Shown: one piece after another, positions 32,819 to 41,500 of the stretch | How the letters are laid out: each line of letters opens with the position of its first letter | How positions within the stretch are numbered: position 1 is the stretch's first letter | Origin: Pontibacter oryzae | GTDB taxonomy: Bacteria; Bacteroidota; Bacteroidia; Cytophagales; Hymenobacteraceae | Direction: 5' to 3' | Length of the DNA: 64,000 nucleotides | Assembly: GCF_003576375.1 (NCBI RefSeq) | Contig: NZ_QWGE01000003.1 | Span: 682,001-746,000, forward strand | Notes under the pieces: model-generated | Seen by the model: the letters and a program-made list of their open reading frames with translations, nothing else | What the model was told of the DNA's origin: nothing | The model's database searches: none | Position numbers and translations under genes: made by a program

Positions 32819-35737
32819 TTAGCCCTCTGGTTCTGGCGTAGCCGGTTCCAGGTAGTGGCTGGTGCTTAGCTCTTCCTTCAGGAAGCGAGAAGTATACCCT
32901 TTTCCGCTTTCGGCTACTTCCTCAGGCGTGCCTGCTGCCACAATGGTGCCACCGCCTTCACCACCTTCCGGGCCAATATCTATAAGCCAGTCAGCAATTT
33001 TGATCAGGTCCAGGTTGTGCTCGATCAGAAGCACGGTATTTCCCTTATCGGTTAGTTTGTGGAGCACCTCTGATAGATGCTCAATATCCTGAAAGTGCAG
33101 GCCAGTGGTTGGCTCATCCAAAATGTACAGGGTTTGGCCCGTATCCTTTTTAGAAAGCTCTGTGGCTAGCTTTACGCGCTGCGCCTCGCCGCCGGAAAGC
33201 GTGGTTGCCTGCTGCCCCAGCGTAATGTAGCCCAAGCCAACCTCGTTCAGGGTCTGGATTTTGCGCAGGATACGTGGCTGGCTCTCAAAGAACTCCACGG
33301 CCTGCTCCACGGTCATCTCCAGCACATCGGTTATACTTTTGCCCTTGAAGCGTACTTCCAGGGTTTCGCGGTTGTAGCGCTTGCCTTTGCATACCTCGCA
33401 TGGCACATACACGTCCGGCAGAAAGTTCATCTCAATGGTGCGCATGCCCGCGCCCTCACAGGCTTCGCAACGGCCGCCTTTCACGTTAAACGAGAAACGG
33501 CCCGGCGAGTACCCTCTGATCTTTGCCTCGGGAAGCTGCGCAAACAAACTACGGATATCGGTAAACACGCCCGTGTAAGTGGCAGGGTTAGAGCGCGGCG
33601 TGCGCCCAATCGGTGATTGGTCCACCTCGATCACTTTATCGATCTTATCCAGGCCTTCTATACTTTTGTAAGGAAGCGGCTCGCGCTTGGCCCGGAAAAA
33701 GTGCGTGTTAAGTATAGGGTACAGCGTATCGTGTATCAACGACGACTTGCCACTGCCTGACACACCGGTTACGCAGATCATTTTACCGAGCGGCAACTCC
33801 AACGTCACGTTTTTTAGGTTATGGCCCGTTGCGCCAATCAGTTTTAATGTCTGGCCGGTGCCTGGGCGCTTCTCGCGGGGTACGGCAATGCCGCGGCGGT
33901 TGCTCAGGAAGTCGGCGGTGGTGGTGCCAGCCTGCATCATTTCCTGTGGCGTGCCGGCTGTTACAACTTGCCCACCATGTATGCCAGCGCCAGGGCCGAT
34001 ATCCACTACATAATCCGCGTGCAGGATCATATCCTTGTCATGCTCTACCACAATAATGGAGTTGCCTAGGTCGCGGAGGTCTTTCAGGGCGTTTATCAGG
34101 CGCTCGTTATCGCGCTGGTGCAGGCCTATACTTGGCTCATCCATAATGTATAGCACGCCTACCAACTGCGTACCGATCTGCGTGGCCAGGCGGATGCGTT
34201 GGCTCTCGCCCCCGGAAAGCGTACGCACAGGGCGGTGCAAACTCAGATAATCCAGGCCAACATCCAGCAGAAAGCCGATGCGTTTCCGGATCTCCTTCAG
34301 CAGCTCGCGGGCAATCACGTTCTGGCGCTCGCTCATGCGGTCTTCCAGGCCCTCGAACCAGTTGGCTAGCTTGTTAATATCCAGCACTGAGAGCTCCCCG
34401 ATGTTCTTGTTATCGATCTTAAAGTGCAGCGATTCTTTTTTAAGGCGATAGCCGTTGCACTCCGGGCAAGTGGTGGTTTGGGTAAAGTCCTCTATCCAGG
34501 AGCGGATATTGTCCGAGTCGGACTCCATCTGGTTTTTCAGGAAGTTGACGATGCCCTCAAACTCCACAATGTAATTGCCCTTTTTGGTTTTTACCTCCAG
34601 GTCTTCCTCCAGGCCATAAAGCAGCACTTTCAGCAAGTCCTCGGGCAGGTCTTTGATTGGAGTAGAAACGGATGCCTTAAAATGCTTGAAAAGCGCCTCG
34701 ATCTGCTTAAATATCCAGATATCGCGGTACTCGCCCAGTGGTGCAATGCCTCCGCGGCGTATACTCAGGTTTTTATCCGGGATCACGGTTTCGTCGGTAA
34801 TCTCTTGTATCTCGCCTAAACCATTACATACCGGGCAGGCACCGTATGGTGAGTTAAACGAGAAAGAGTTAGGGGCCGGGTCGTCGTAGGCGATGCCGGT
34901 GGCGGGGTCCATGAGGTGGCGCGAAAAGAAGTGCGTTTTGTCGGCATCCACGTCAAGTATAAGTACCGTGCCTTTGCCATGCGTCAGCGCGTTTTGGATG
35001 GAGCCAGACAATCGGAAACGATCTTCCTCTTTCACCACAATCTTATCCACCACAATCTCGATGTCGTGAATCTTATAGCGGTCTACCTGCATTTTCGGAG
35101 CTATCTCAACAAGCTCACCATCTACACGGGCACGTATAAAGCCCATCTTACGGATTTGCTGGAAAAGCTCGCGGTAATGGCCTTTACGGCCCTTAACTAC
35201 TGGGGCAAGCACTACAATGCGCTTGCCATCGAAGTTCTCGAGAATATGGTTTACAATCTGATCATCACTCTGGCGCACCATCTTATCACCGGATACATAG
35301 CTGAAGGCCTCGGCAGTCCGGGCCCAAAGCAAACGCATAAAGTCGTAGATCTCGGTGATGGTCCCCACCGTAGAGCGCGGGTTGCGGCTAGTGGTTTTCT
35401 GCTCAATGGAGATTACCGGCGACAGCCCCTCAATCTTATCCACATTGGGGCGCTCCAGGCCACCCATAAACGAGCGGGCGTAGGCTGAGAAGGTCTCCAT
35501 GTAGCGGCGCTGTCCCTCGGCATATATCGTGTCGAAGGCCAGCGAGGACTTGCCAGAGCCGCTAATGCCAGTAAACACCACCAGCTTGTAGCGTGGCAGC
35601 TTGATGGATATATTCTTGAGGTTATGCTCGCGGGCACCGTATACTTCTATCTGCTGCGCATCGCCGTTTTGGCTTGGCATGATGGCGGCGGTATCGGTGC
35701 CGGTAGTCGTAGTTTCTTGCTCCTGGTTTAAAGCCAT
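32819..35737 (-). CDS. uvrA: Excinuclease ABC subunit A
   Basis: A protein of about 972 residues, the damage-scanning ATPase of nucleotide excision repair. It has two ABC ATPase halves: Walker A GISGSGKSSLAF and GVSGSGKSSLIH, signature LSGGESQRIRLATQIG and LSGGEAQRVKLATELS, Walker B YIMDEPSIGLHQRDN and YILDEPTTGLHFQDI. Zinc-finger cysteines are in CPVCNGLG, CPECNG and CEACEGAG/CEVCKGKRYN. The frame is open to an ATG at 35764, but that codon lies inside the predicted -7 box, so the start is taken as the ATG at 35737 (MALNQEQ). No uvrB or uvrC is nearby, which is normal. Confidence 0.97.
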   Translation of the reverse strand: MALNQEQETTTTGTDTAAIMPSQNGDAQQIEVYGAREHNLKNISIKLPRYKLVVFTGISGSGKSSLAFDTIYAEGQRRYMETFSAYARSFMGGLERPNVDKIEGLSPVISIEQKTTSRNPRSTVGTITEIYDFMRLLWARTAEAFSYVSGDKMVRQSDDQIVNHILENFDGKRIVVLAPVVKGRKGHYRELFQQIRKMGFIRARVDGELVEIAPKMQVDRYKIHDIEIVVDKIVVKEEDRFRLSGSIQNALTHGKGTVLILDVDADKTHFFSRHLMDPATGIAYDDPAPNSFSFNSPYGACPVCNGLGEIQEITDETVIPDKNLSIRRGGIAPLGEYRDIWIFKQIEALFKHFKASVSTPIKDLPEDLLKVLLYGLEEDLEVKTKKGNYIVEFEGIVNFLKNQMESDSDNIRSWIEDFTQTTTCPECNGYRLKKESLHFKIDNKNIGELSVLDINKLANWFEGLEDRMSERQNVIARELLKEIRKRIGFLLDVGLDYLSLHRPVRTLSGGESQRIRLATQIGTQLVGVLYIMDEPSIGLHQRDNERLINALKDLRDLGNSIIVVEHDKDMILHADYVVDIGPGAGIHGGQVVTAGTPQEMMQAGTTTADFLSNRRGIAVPREKRPGTGQTLKLIGATGHNLKNVTLELPLGKMICVTGVSGSGKSSLIHDTLYPILNTHFFRAKREPLPYKSIEGLDKIDKVIEVDQSPIGRTPRSNPATYTGVFTDIRSLFAQLPEAKIRGYSPGRFSFNVKGGRCEACEGAGMRTIEMNFLPDVYVPCEVCKGKRYNRETLEVRFKGKSITDVLEMTVEQAVEFFESQPRILRKIQTLNEVGLGYITLGQQATTLSGGEAQRVKLATELSKKDTGQTLYILDEPTTGLHFQDIEHLSEVLHKLTDKGNTVLLIEHNLDLIKIADWLIDIGPEGGEGGGTIVAAGTPEEVAESGKGYTSRFLKEELSTSHYLEPATPEPEG

Positions 35738-35761
35738 TCGGAATGGGTTGTTCTTAAATAG

Positions 35762-35769
35762 CAAAGTTA
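35762..35769 (-). promoter_or_regulatory. uvrA -7 box (TAACTTTG)
   Basis: On the minus strand TAACTTTG matches TAnnTTTG and lies 24 bp before the preferred uvrA start at 35737. A TTTTG sits 24 bp further upstream, a little beyond ideal spacing. The site rules out the earlier ATG at 35764 as a start. Confidence 0.55.
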
Positions 35770-35858
35770 CATAATCTTAGGTTTCTGCTGCTGCAAAACC
35801 CCAACCATTGTTAACAGAAATAAGCGAGAATAGGTTTAGGGCCTTGTGCTTTAAAAGG

Positions 35859-36242
35859 CTAATCCATTAGATCGGCGTCGTTATACCTATTTCGGTGCAG
35901 CGTGGCGTGGTGATGGCTGGTGGGTGCGTAGCGCTGGTGGTGCCCCTCAATGGCTTTCTGTTTGCTGCGGTATCGGGTCAATGAGTAAACGGTCAGCGCA
36001 ATGCCTCCTAGAATCAGTATAATGCCAATGCCTTTCAGGTAAAAGTCGTTGGAGAACTTAATGGCGGCGAAGCCACCGGCTGCTACGGCCATAGCTGTGC
36101 GCAGGTAGGCCATCAGCGTGCGCTCATTTGCAAATGTGGTGCGTTGCATGGCCATCTGGTCACGGATCTCCCTGTTCTGTTGTTCCTGTAACCGAAGCTT
36201 TTTCTTCAGCTTCTTGATCTTTTGTTTCTCGGCATCCGACAT
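35859..36242 (-). CDS. YidH/DUF202 family membrane protein
   Basis: A protein of about 127 residues. A charged N-terminal coiled-coil (EKQKIKKLKKKLRLQEQQNR) is followed by the DUF202 hallmark FANERTLMAYLRTAMAVAAGG with two membrane segments (about 55-75 and 80-97). The tail is basic and His-rich (KAIEGHHQRYAPTSHHHATL). The family is small inner-membrane proteins of unknown role, often beside other small membrane proteins. The frame opens at an ATG at 36275, but the ATG at 36242 (MSDAEKQK) is a better start. The broken gene at 36334-36557 lies just upstream on the same strand. Confidence 0.82.
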   Translation of the reverse strand: MSDAEKQKIKKLKKKLRLQEQQNREIRDQMAMQRTTFANERTLMAYLRTAMAVAAGGFAAIKFSNDFYLKGIGIILILGGIALTVYSLTRYRSKQKAIEGHHQRYAPTSHHHATLHRNRYNDADLMD

Positions 36243-36333
36243 AACCTTGTATCTAAGTGCCGCCCCGCTGGGCAAATTATATAGTAAGCAGATACTCTCT
36301 AACGCATTCTAAACAGTGCAGGATAGGCTTGCC

Positions 36334-36557
36334 TTATACAGCTGTTGAGTTGGCTTTCTCTTTTTCCTGTGCGGTAACCTCGGCGTGCACGGGGCTTGTT
36401 GGCATGGATACCTGCTTTTTGCAGAACCTGCGGTAGCCATACACTGCAATAGCTAGCCCGGCAGGTACAAACACCGCACCTATACTATACTTTTGTAAAG
36501 CATATCCTCAAACAGTTTAATAAATGTAAGCCCGGCCAGTTCTAAAGCCATGGCCAT
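36334..36557 (-). pseudogene. Small membrane protein gene broken by a 5-bp duplication
   Basis: Reading the minus strand from the ATG at 36557 gives MAMALELAGLTFIKLFED, then MLYKSIV and a stop. Just before the stop the DNA holds TATAG twice in tandem (plus 36480-36489, CTATA CTATA). Removing one unit restores a single open frame of about 72 residues. It continues GAVFVPAGLAIAVYGYRRF (one membrane segment), then CKKQVSMPTSPVHAEV and a charged tail EKEKANSTAV before TAA at 36334. The match across the join and the coding look of both halves make a true frameshift likely. I do not recognise the family. It is followed by the DUF202 gene on the same strand. Confidence 0.55.
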
Positions 36558-36698
36558 TCAACTTTTATTGTACCTTCAGGTCTTCGCAGATAGCTTGTTT
36601 TGGCTGCCTGCCTGCTAAACATCGCTCTGATTCCCATGCCCAAGTATACGGAGTCAGGTGCTTAAAGTGTGCAATGGAAGCGGCGAAGCAGCCCAAAA

Positions 36699-36732
36699 CA
36701 AAAAAGCAGGCCCTCCCAAGGAGAGCCTGCTT
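36699..36732 (-). terminator. Intrinsic terminator after LOG-family gene
   Basis: On the minus strand AAGCAGGCTCTCC pairs with GGGAGGGCCTGCTT (a mismatch near the loop), followed by TTTT. It is 30 bp after the stop of the gene at 36763. A palindromic AAGTATACTT (36737-36746) lies between them. Confidence 0.82.
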
Positions 36733-36762
36733 CTGAAAGTATACTTGCAGTAACGTGTAAAC

Positions 36763-37626
36763 TTAAAAGTTTGGAGACAGCAGGTATTTGCTATAGAAAT
36801 CGTCGATGATTTTTACGGCCTCGCTGGCATCGTCCACGATGTGTACCAAGTCCAAGTCTTCTGCACTGATGTTAGTCTCCATGTTCAGCATCACATCCTC
36901 GATCCACTTAAACAGGCCTTCCCAGTAAGAACGGCCTACTAGCACAATTGGGAATGCACCGATCTTCTTGGTCTGGATTAGTGTAATGGCCTCGAAAAGC
37001 TCATCTAGCGTGCCGAAGCCGCCTGGCATTACCACAAAGCCCTGCGCATACTTTACAAACATTACTTTGCGCACAAAGAAGTAGTCAAAGTTAATGAGCT
37101 TGTCGGAGTCGATGTAGATGTTGTTGAACTGCTCAAACGGCAGCTGGATGTTAAGGCCTACAGATTTGCCACCCTCAGAGTGCGCGCCTTTGTTACCGGC
37201 TTCCATAATGCCCGGGCCACCGCCTGTAATTACACCATAACCGTGGCGCACCAGCTTAGCGGCAATCTCCTCGGCCATAATGTAGTACTTGTTATCCGAC
37301 TTGGTGCGTGCCGAGCCGAACACAGATACGCATGGGCCAATTTTAGACAGCTTCTCGAAGCCATCCACAAACTCAGCCATTACCTTAAAAATCTGCCAGG
37401 AATCGGCAATCTTAATCTCGTTCCAGTCTTTGTCTACAAATGCCTGGCGTATTTTCTTGTCTTCTTCAGAGGCTGGCGCTGCCGTAGACTGGCCGCTCTC
37501 GCGCAAGTCTGTTACCGACCTGGCCTTGTTATCGTTTACATCCGGTTTAAGAATGGTTTGCCCGCTGCCGCTGTTAACTGAGTCCTCGTGCAGCTTGGTT
37601 TTGCTCGTTTTTCTAAGCTTCGTCAT
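36763..37626 (-). CDS. LOG-family protein (TIGR00730 Rossmann fold)
   Basis: A 287-residue protein. After a charged, low-complexity N-terminal region of about 70 residues comes the LOG domain with VSVFGSARTKSDNKYYIMAE, GYGVITGGGPGIMEAGNKGA, and the nucleotide-binding/catalytic motif VMPGGFGTLDELFEAITLIQ. LOG enzymes are cytokinin-riboside-monophosphate or AMP/CMP phosphoribohydrolases (PpnN relatives) that cleave nucleotide N-glycosidic bonds. The N-terminal extension is longer than in the shortest members. It stands alone, leftward. Start is the ATG at 37626. Function as nucleotide hydrolase is inferred from the motif. Confidence 0.88.
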   Translation of the reverse strand: MTKLRKTSKTKLHEDSVNSGSGQTILKPDVNDNKARSVTDLRESGQSTAAPASEEDKKIRQAFVDKDWNEIKIADSWQIFKVMAEFVDGFEKLSKIGPCVSVFGSARTKSDNKYYIMAEEIAAKLVRHGYGVITGGGPGIMEAGNKGAHSEGGKSVGLNIQLPFEQFNNIYIDSDKLINFDYFFVRKVMFVKYAQGFVVMPGGFGTLDELFEAITLIQTKKIGAFPIVLVGRSYWEGLFKWIEDVMLNMETNISAEDLDLVHIVDDASEAVKIIDDFYSKYLLSPNF

Positions 37627-37764
37627 AATTTTTTCTCGTCATCGTCTGAGGAGGCACCTGCCTCCTGCGCCATAGGTTACCAGGCGCGCGTCGTCACATA
37701 TTAAAATAAAAGGGTGGTTTGCGGCACGGTGAGGTGTGCTGCAATGCCAAAAGTGTAAATATAT

Positions 37765-39012
37765 CTATTTGGATCGGATTGCAATAACCGGGTCTAAATT
37801 TGATGCCATCACGGCAGGAATAATTCCTGAGAGCATGCCTATCACGGCCGATACGCCAAGGCCAAGTATGATGTTGCCCATAGAGAGGGAGATTTTCATA
37901 AAATCCTGCGGGATGATTGTAAGCAGGAACACCAGCATAATGCCAATGCCGCCACCTAACAGGCTTAGAAACACAGATTCAAACAGGAACTGGAAAAGTA
38001 TGAAATAGTTTTTAGCGCCTAATGATTTCTGAATGCCAATAATATTGGTACGCTCCTTTACCGATACAAACATAATGTTGGCAATGCCAAAGCCACCTAC
38101 AAGTATGGCAAACCCTCCAATCACCCAGCCCGCCAGGCCTACTACCTGGAAAAAGCCTCCGATAGCCTCCTGTATCATTTCAGGGCGGTTCATGGCAAAG
38201 CTATCCTCGTCGCGGGGGCGCAAGCCACGTATGTTTCGCATCATTCCTCTTGTTTCATACTCCAGTTCCAGCAGGCCAGGGTCATCTTCTCGGCCTTTTA
38301 GCGCGATGGTAGAGCCCATGCCGCTTGGCCCCACGTCATACATTTTAGAAAAGGTGCTATACGGGATCATGCCCATTTGGTCCATGTTCGGCATTCCGAA
38401 CATATTCTCGCCCTGCTTCTCAATTACACCAACCACTTTAAACTTGTGACCTGCCACTTTAAGATCCCGGCCAACGGGGCTGCCATACGGGAAGAGAGTA
38501 GAGGCCACTTCGTCGCCGATGATCATAACGTTGCGTGCCGCATTTGCCTCCTGCGGCGTAAAGTAGCGCCCTTCTATCACCGGTACCTCGCTTACCTTGG
38601 GGTAGTCATAAGATACACCCATCAGGTTGCCGTTGGAGTAGCTGTTGTTGCTCTGCTTAAAGGTATTGCCGCCCTTACTTGCAAATATGGCTATGCCGTT
38701 ACTGTTGGTAATGTAGCGCTCTAACTGCTTAAACTCGCGCTCCGTGGGTTCTGGCCGCTGAAAATACTTCCACCATGGGTAGTTGCCACCAGTAGACCAA
38801 GGCCACTTTTGCACATAGATTACCTTATCGCCGATAAAGCTCATGCTATCGCGCACGTTCCGCTCCAGAGAGTCTACCAGCGTAAACACAGAGATAATTG
38901 CGAAGATACCGATGGTGACCCCCAGCAACGACAGGATGGTGCGCAACAGGTTGGCACGTAGAGCCTGCCAGGCAAACCGGAAGCTTTCAGCTACCAAACG
39001 CAGGTATATCAT
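37765..39012 (-). CDS. MacB-type ABC transporter permease
   Basis: A 415-residue permease with the MacB/FtsX layout: one N-terminal membrane helix (LLRTILSLLGVTIGIFAIISV, cited as TILSLLGVTIGIFAIISV), a large periplasmic MacB_PCD domain (about 45-275), then three C-terminal helices (WVIGGFAILVGGFGIANIMFV; FLFESVFLSLLGGGIGIMLV; MGNIILGLGVSAVIGMLSGI cited in part). GIANIMFVSVKERTNIIGIQKSLGA (cited as MFVSVKERTNIIGIQKSLGA) is the coupling motif. Such proteins export peptides, lipids or drugs or act in lipoprotein release with an ATPase partner, which is not adjacent here. Start is the ATG at 39012. Confidence 0.9.
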   Translation of the reverse strand: MIYLRLVAESFRFAWQALRANLLRTILSLLGVTIGIFAIISVFTLVDSLERNVRDSMSFIGDKVIYVQKWPWSTGGNYPWWKYFQRPEPTEREFKQLERYITNSNGIAIFASKGGNTFKQSNNSYSNGNLMGVSYDYPKVSEVPVIEGRYFTPQEANAARNVMIIGDEVASTLFPYGSPVGRDLKVAGHKFKVVGVIEKQGENMFGMPNMDQMGMIPYSTFSKMYDVGPSGMGSTIALKGREDDPGLLELEYETRGMMRNIRGLRPRDEDSFAMNRPEMIQEAIGGFFQVVGLAGWVIGGFAILVGGFGIANIMFVSVKERTNIIGIQKSLGAKNYFILFQFLFESVFLSLLGGGIGIMLVFLLTIIPQDFMKISLSMGNIILGLGVSAVIGMLSGIIPAVMASNLDPVIAIRSK

Positions 39013-39213
39013 AGTTATGTTCTTATATCAGGTTAAACAGATCGAAGTAATTTTCTTAAAAGTAAGAATATTTCGCTCAAACTGAGTAAATTTGCGGCTT
39101 GATTTTTTGTTTTTTAGTAGCGGTTGCTTATGAACCCCGCAAGGGTATTCGGCTGTTCTGTAACCGAAGGTGCCCTATACTAGTTGGAAACCAAATACCG
39201 TAATATTTGATAT

Positions 39214-40260
39214 ATGAAGTTATCCGAATTTAAATTTGATCTCCCTGAAAGCTTTCTTGCTCCTTACCCTGCCGAGAACCGCGATGAGTCTCGCATGATG
39301 GTAGTGCACCGCGACACAGGAAAGATCGAGCACCGCGTATTCAAAGACATCCTGGAATATTTCGAGGATGGCGATGTGATGGTGGTGAATGACACAAAAG
39401 TATTCCCGGCGCGCCTGTATGGCAATAAGGAGAAGACAGGAGCCAAAATTGAGGTTTTCCTGCTTCGCGAGCTGAACAAAGACATTCACCTGTGGGATGT
39501 ACTGGTTGACCCGGCCCGTAAAATCCGTGTGGGTAACAAGCTATACTTCGGCGACAGCGACCTGGTAGCTGAGGTAATCGACAATACTACCTCCCGTGGC
39601 CGTACCATTAAGTTTTTGTTTGATGGCACCGATGAGGAGTTTTACAAAACCATTAACGACCTGGGCGAAACGCCGCTTCCAAAGTATATCAAGCGCGAGG
39701 CTGAGCCGGAAGACCGTGAGCGTTACCAGACTGTGTATGCCAAAAACGTAGGTGCAGTGGCTGCCCCAACCGCTGGACTGCACTTTACCAAAGAGGTTAT
39801 GAAGCGCCTTGAAATTAAAGGTGTGGATGTAGAGCCGGTTACGCTGCACGTTGGCCTGGGTACTTTCCGCCCGGTGGATGTGGAAGACCTGACCAAGCAT
39901 AAAATGGACTCTGAGAACTTTATGGTTCCCGGCACCACAGCGGAGCGCGTAAACAAGGCCCTGGATAGCAAAAAGCGTGTGTGTGCCATTGGTACTACTA
40001 CTATGCGTGCTTTAGAGTCATCGGTGTCGGCTAACAGCCGCCTAAAGGCAAACGAGGGCTGGACAGACCGTTTTATCTTCCCTCCGTACGAGTTTAAGAT
40101 CGCAAACTGCCTGCTTACCAACTTTCATATGCCAGAGAGCACCCTGCTTATGATGGCTGCTGCTTTTGGTGGCTACGAGCTAGTGATGAAAGCATACGAA
40201 GAGGCTGTTAAAGAAAACTACCGCTTCTTCAGCTACGGTGATGTAATGCTGATTCTGTAA
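39214..40260 (+). CDS. queA: S-adenosylmethionine:tRNA ribosyltransferase-isomerase
   Basis: A 348-residue enzyme of queuosine synthesis: it transfers and isomerises the ribosyl part of SAM onto preQ1 in tRNA to give epoxyqueuosine. Recognisable blocks are [15 protein letters not shown]-type ([20 protein letters not shown]), [36 protein letters not shown] and [19 protein letters not shown]. Length is standard. A TAAATTTG word (39087-39094) is present about 120 bp upstream, without a clear -33 box. Start is the ATG at 39214. A terminator follows. Assignment is secure. Confidence 0.97.
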   Translation: MKLSEFKFDLPESFLAPYPAENRDESRMMVVHRDTGKIEHRVFKDILEYFEDGDVMVVNDTKVFPARLYGNKEKTGAKIEVFLLRELNKDIHLWDVLVDPARKIRVGNKLYFGDSDLVAEVIDNTTSRGRTIKFLFDGTDEEFYKTINDLGETPLPKYIKREAEPEDRERYQTVYAKNVGAVAAPTAGLHFTKEVMKRLEIKGVDVEPVTLHVGLGTFRPVDVEDLTKHKMDSENFMVPGTTAERVNKALDSKKRVCAIGTTTMRALESSVSANSRLKANEGWTDRFIFPPYEFKIANCLLTNFHMPESTLLMMAAAFGGYELVMKAYEEAVKENYRFFSYGDVMLIL

Positions 40261-40285
40261 GTGCGTCCTAGAGATTAAGATACTT

Positions 40286-40315
40286 AAAACCCTGGCCTAA
40301 AAAGCCAGGGTTTTT
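40286..40315 (+). terminator. Intrinsic terminator of queA
   Basis: AAAACCCTGGC (40286-40296) pairs with GCCAGGGTTTT (40304-40314) around a 7-nt loop, followed by a further T. It is 25 bp after the stop. Confidence 0.88.
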
Positions 40316-40387
40316 GCTTTTAGCAGGGGGAAGGGCTTGCTGTATTTTAGAGTATTGCATCTCTATGCTGTATTGCCATAACTCCAG

Positions 40388-40425
40388 ATTTTCTAACTTT
40401 TTAAACTGCTAACTTTCTAACTTTG
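40388..40425. repeat. TCTAACTTT repeat before ispD with an embedded -7 box
   Basis: TCTAACTTTT (40392-40401), CTAACTTTC (40409-40417) and CTAACTTTG (40417-40425) repeat in direct order. The last copy gives TAACTTTG (40418-40425), an exact TAnnTTTG, only 5 bp before the ispD ATG. If used, the mRNA would be nearly leaderless. Confidence 0.45.
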
Positions 40426-40430
40426 CTGCC

Positions 40431-41111
40431 ATGGCGAAATTACCGAAATATGCAATTATAGTGGCAGGAGGCTCAGGAAGCCGCATGCAGGCAGCTATCC
40501 CCAAGCAGTTTTTAGAGGTGGCTGGCAAACCCATCCTGATGCACACCATCGAGCAGTTTTACAAGTATAACCCCCAGATCAGGATAGTGGTGGTACTGCC
40601 CCAGCAGCAACTGGATGCCTGGCGCAAGCTCTGCCAGAAACATCAGTTCAAGCTGTTCCACATGACGGTGCCGGGCGGAGACACCCGCTTCGGTTCTGTG
40701 AAGAATGGCCTGGATACAGTGTTTGGGGAGGCGCTTGTGGCAGTGCATGATGGCGTGCGCCCGTTTGTAGAAGTAAAGACTATTGAAGCTGCATTTGAGG
40801 CTGCTGAAAAGGATGGCAGCGCAGTGGTAGCCGTCTCGCCGAAAGACTCTATCCGGGAGCTGACAGATGATGGCAGCCGTGCTGTGCCGCGAGCAAAGTA
40901 TAAATTAGTGCAAACACCTCAGTGCTTTCGGGCAAGTATACTGCGCAAAGCCTATGAGCAGCCAGAGCAAGAGCACTTTACCGATGACGCATCAGTTGTA
41001 GAAAGTATAGGCGAAGCCATAACCCTGGTAGAAGGCAGCTACCGGAACATCAAAATAACCACGCCCGAAGACCTTATACTTGCCGAGGCTTTTGCTGGAA
41101 GCCAGCCCTAG
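40431..41111 (+). CDS. ispD: 2-C-methyl-D-erythritol 4-phosphate cytidylyltransferase
   Basis: A 226-residue nucleotidyltransferase of the MEP isoprenoid pathway (CTP + MEP to CDP-ME). The N-terminal nucleotide-binding motif IIVAGGSGSRMQAAIPKQFL is diagnostic. VPGGDTRFGSVKNGLD, VAVHDGVRPFVE and the C-terminal EGSYRNIKITTPEDLILAE (cited as YRNIKITTPEDLILAE) are also typical IspD segments. The gene contains four copies of AAGTATA/TATACTT, encoding Ser-Ile or Ile-Leu pairs, an unusual density. Start is the ATG at 40431, directly after a repeat. Downstream is a 389-bp gap with repeats. Confidence 0.96.
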   Translation: MAKLPKYAIIVAGGSGSRMQAAIPKQFLEVAGKPILMHTIEQFYKYNPQIRIVVVLPQQQLDAWRKLCQKHQFKLFHMTVPGGDTRFGSVKNGLDTVFGEALVAVHDGVRPFVEVKTIEAAFEAAEKDGSAVVAVSPKDSIRELTDDGSRAVPRAKYKLVQTPQCFRASILRKAYEQPEQEHFTDDASVVESIGEAITLVEGSYRNIKITTPEDLILAEAFAGSQP

Positions 41112-41277
41112 CCCCTCTGATTAGAGATGAATTCTTTCCCCATTACTCTGAAGGAAAGGGTATAAAATTGTGGGCGGTTAATGCCTCCTAGCCTTGAGGG
41201 AGCCAAAACCAGAAATGAAACAATGGGTCTGTAAGACTGATGATGCACGGTAGCAGGTAAGTATAGTATCTTAATCC

Positions 41278-41494
41278 AACCACCCCTAGCCCCTCCTTGT
41301 CTAAGGAGGGGAACTTATACTTGCCAATTTAACTGCCTGCTAGCTATAGTCTCTTTTTGTAAGGTTAAAAGAGGTAATTGCAGTGTTAAATAAATCTTGT
41401 GTAAGGAAAGTGTAACGGATGCTTGAACATCGCCCCCTAAGCTGAAGTAATAACACAATTCCCCGCCTTAGGCAAGGAGGGGGTAAGGGTGGTT
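41278..41494. repeat. MITE-like element with CCCCTCCTT hairpin ends
   Basis: The left end (41278-41313) begins AACCACCCCTAGCCCCTCCT and folds on itself (CCCCTCCTT / AAGGAGGGG). The right end (41457-41494) is its inverted copy, beginning AACCACCCTTACCCCCTCCT on the other strand. The 140 bp between have no gene. The stretch 41112-41277 before it holds fragments of related GGGAG/CTCCC sequence. AACCACCCCTAnCCCCTCC-type ends are a widespread non-coding repeat in Bacteroidota. No transposase is present, so it would be moved in trans. Confidence 0.65.
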
Positions 41495-41500
41495 AGAAAG

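Noticed and set aside
32819-35764. uvrA start at the upstream ATG 35764
   Set aside because: That codon lies in the predicted -7 box TAACTTTG, so it would not be transcribed; the ATG at 35737 is preferred.
41112-41500. Possible CRISPR array or tRNA cluster in the repeat-rich gap after ispD
   Set aside because: The repeats are two inverted ends of one element, not regularly spaced direct repeats with unique spacers.
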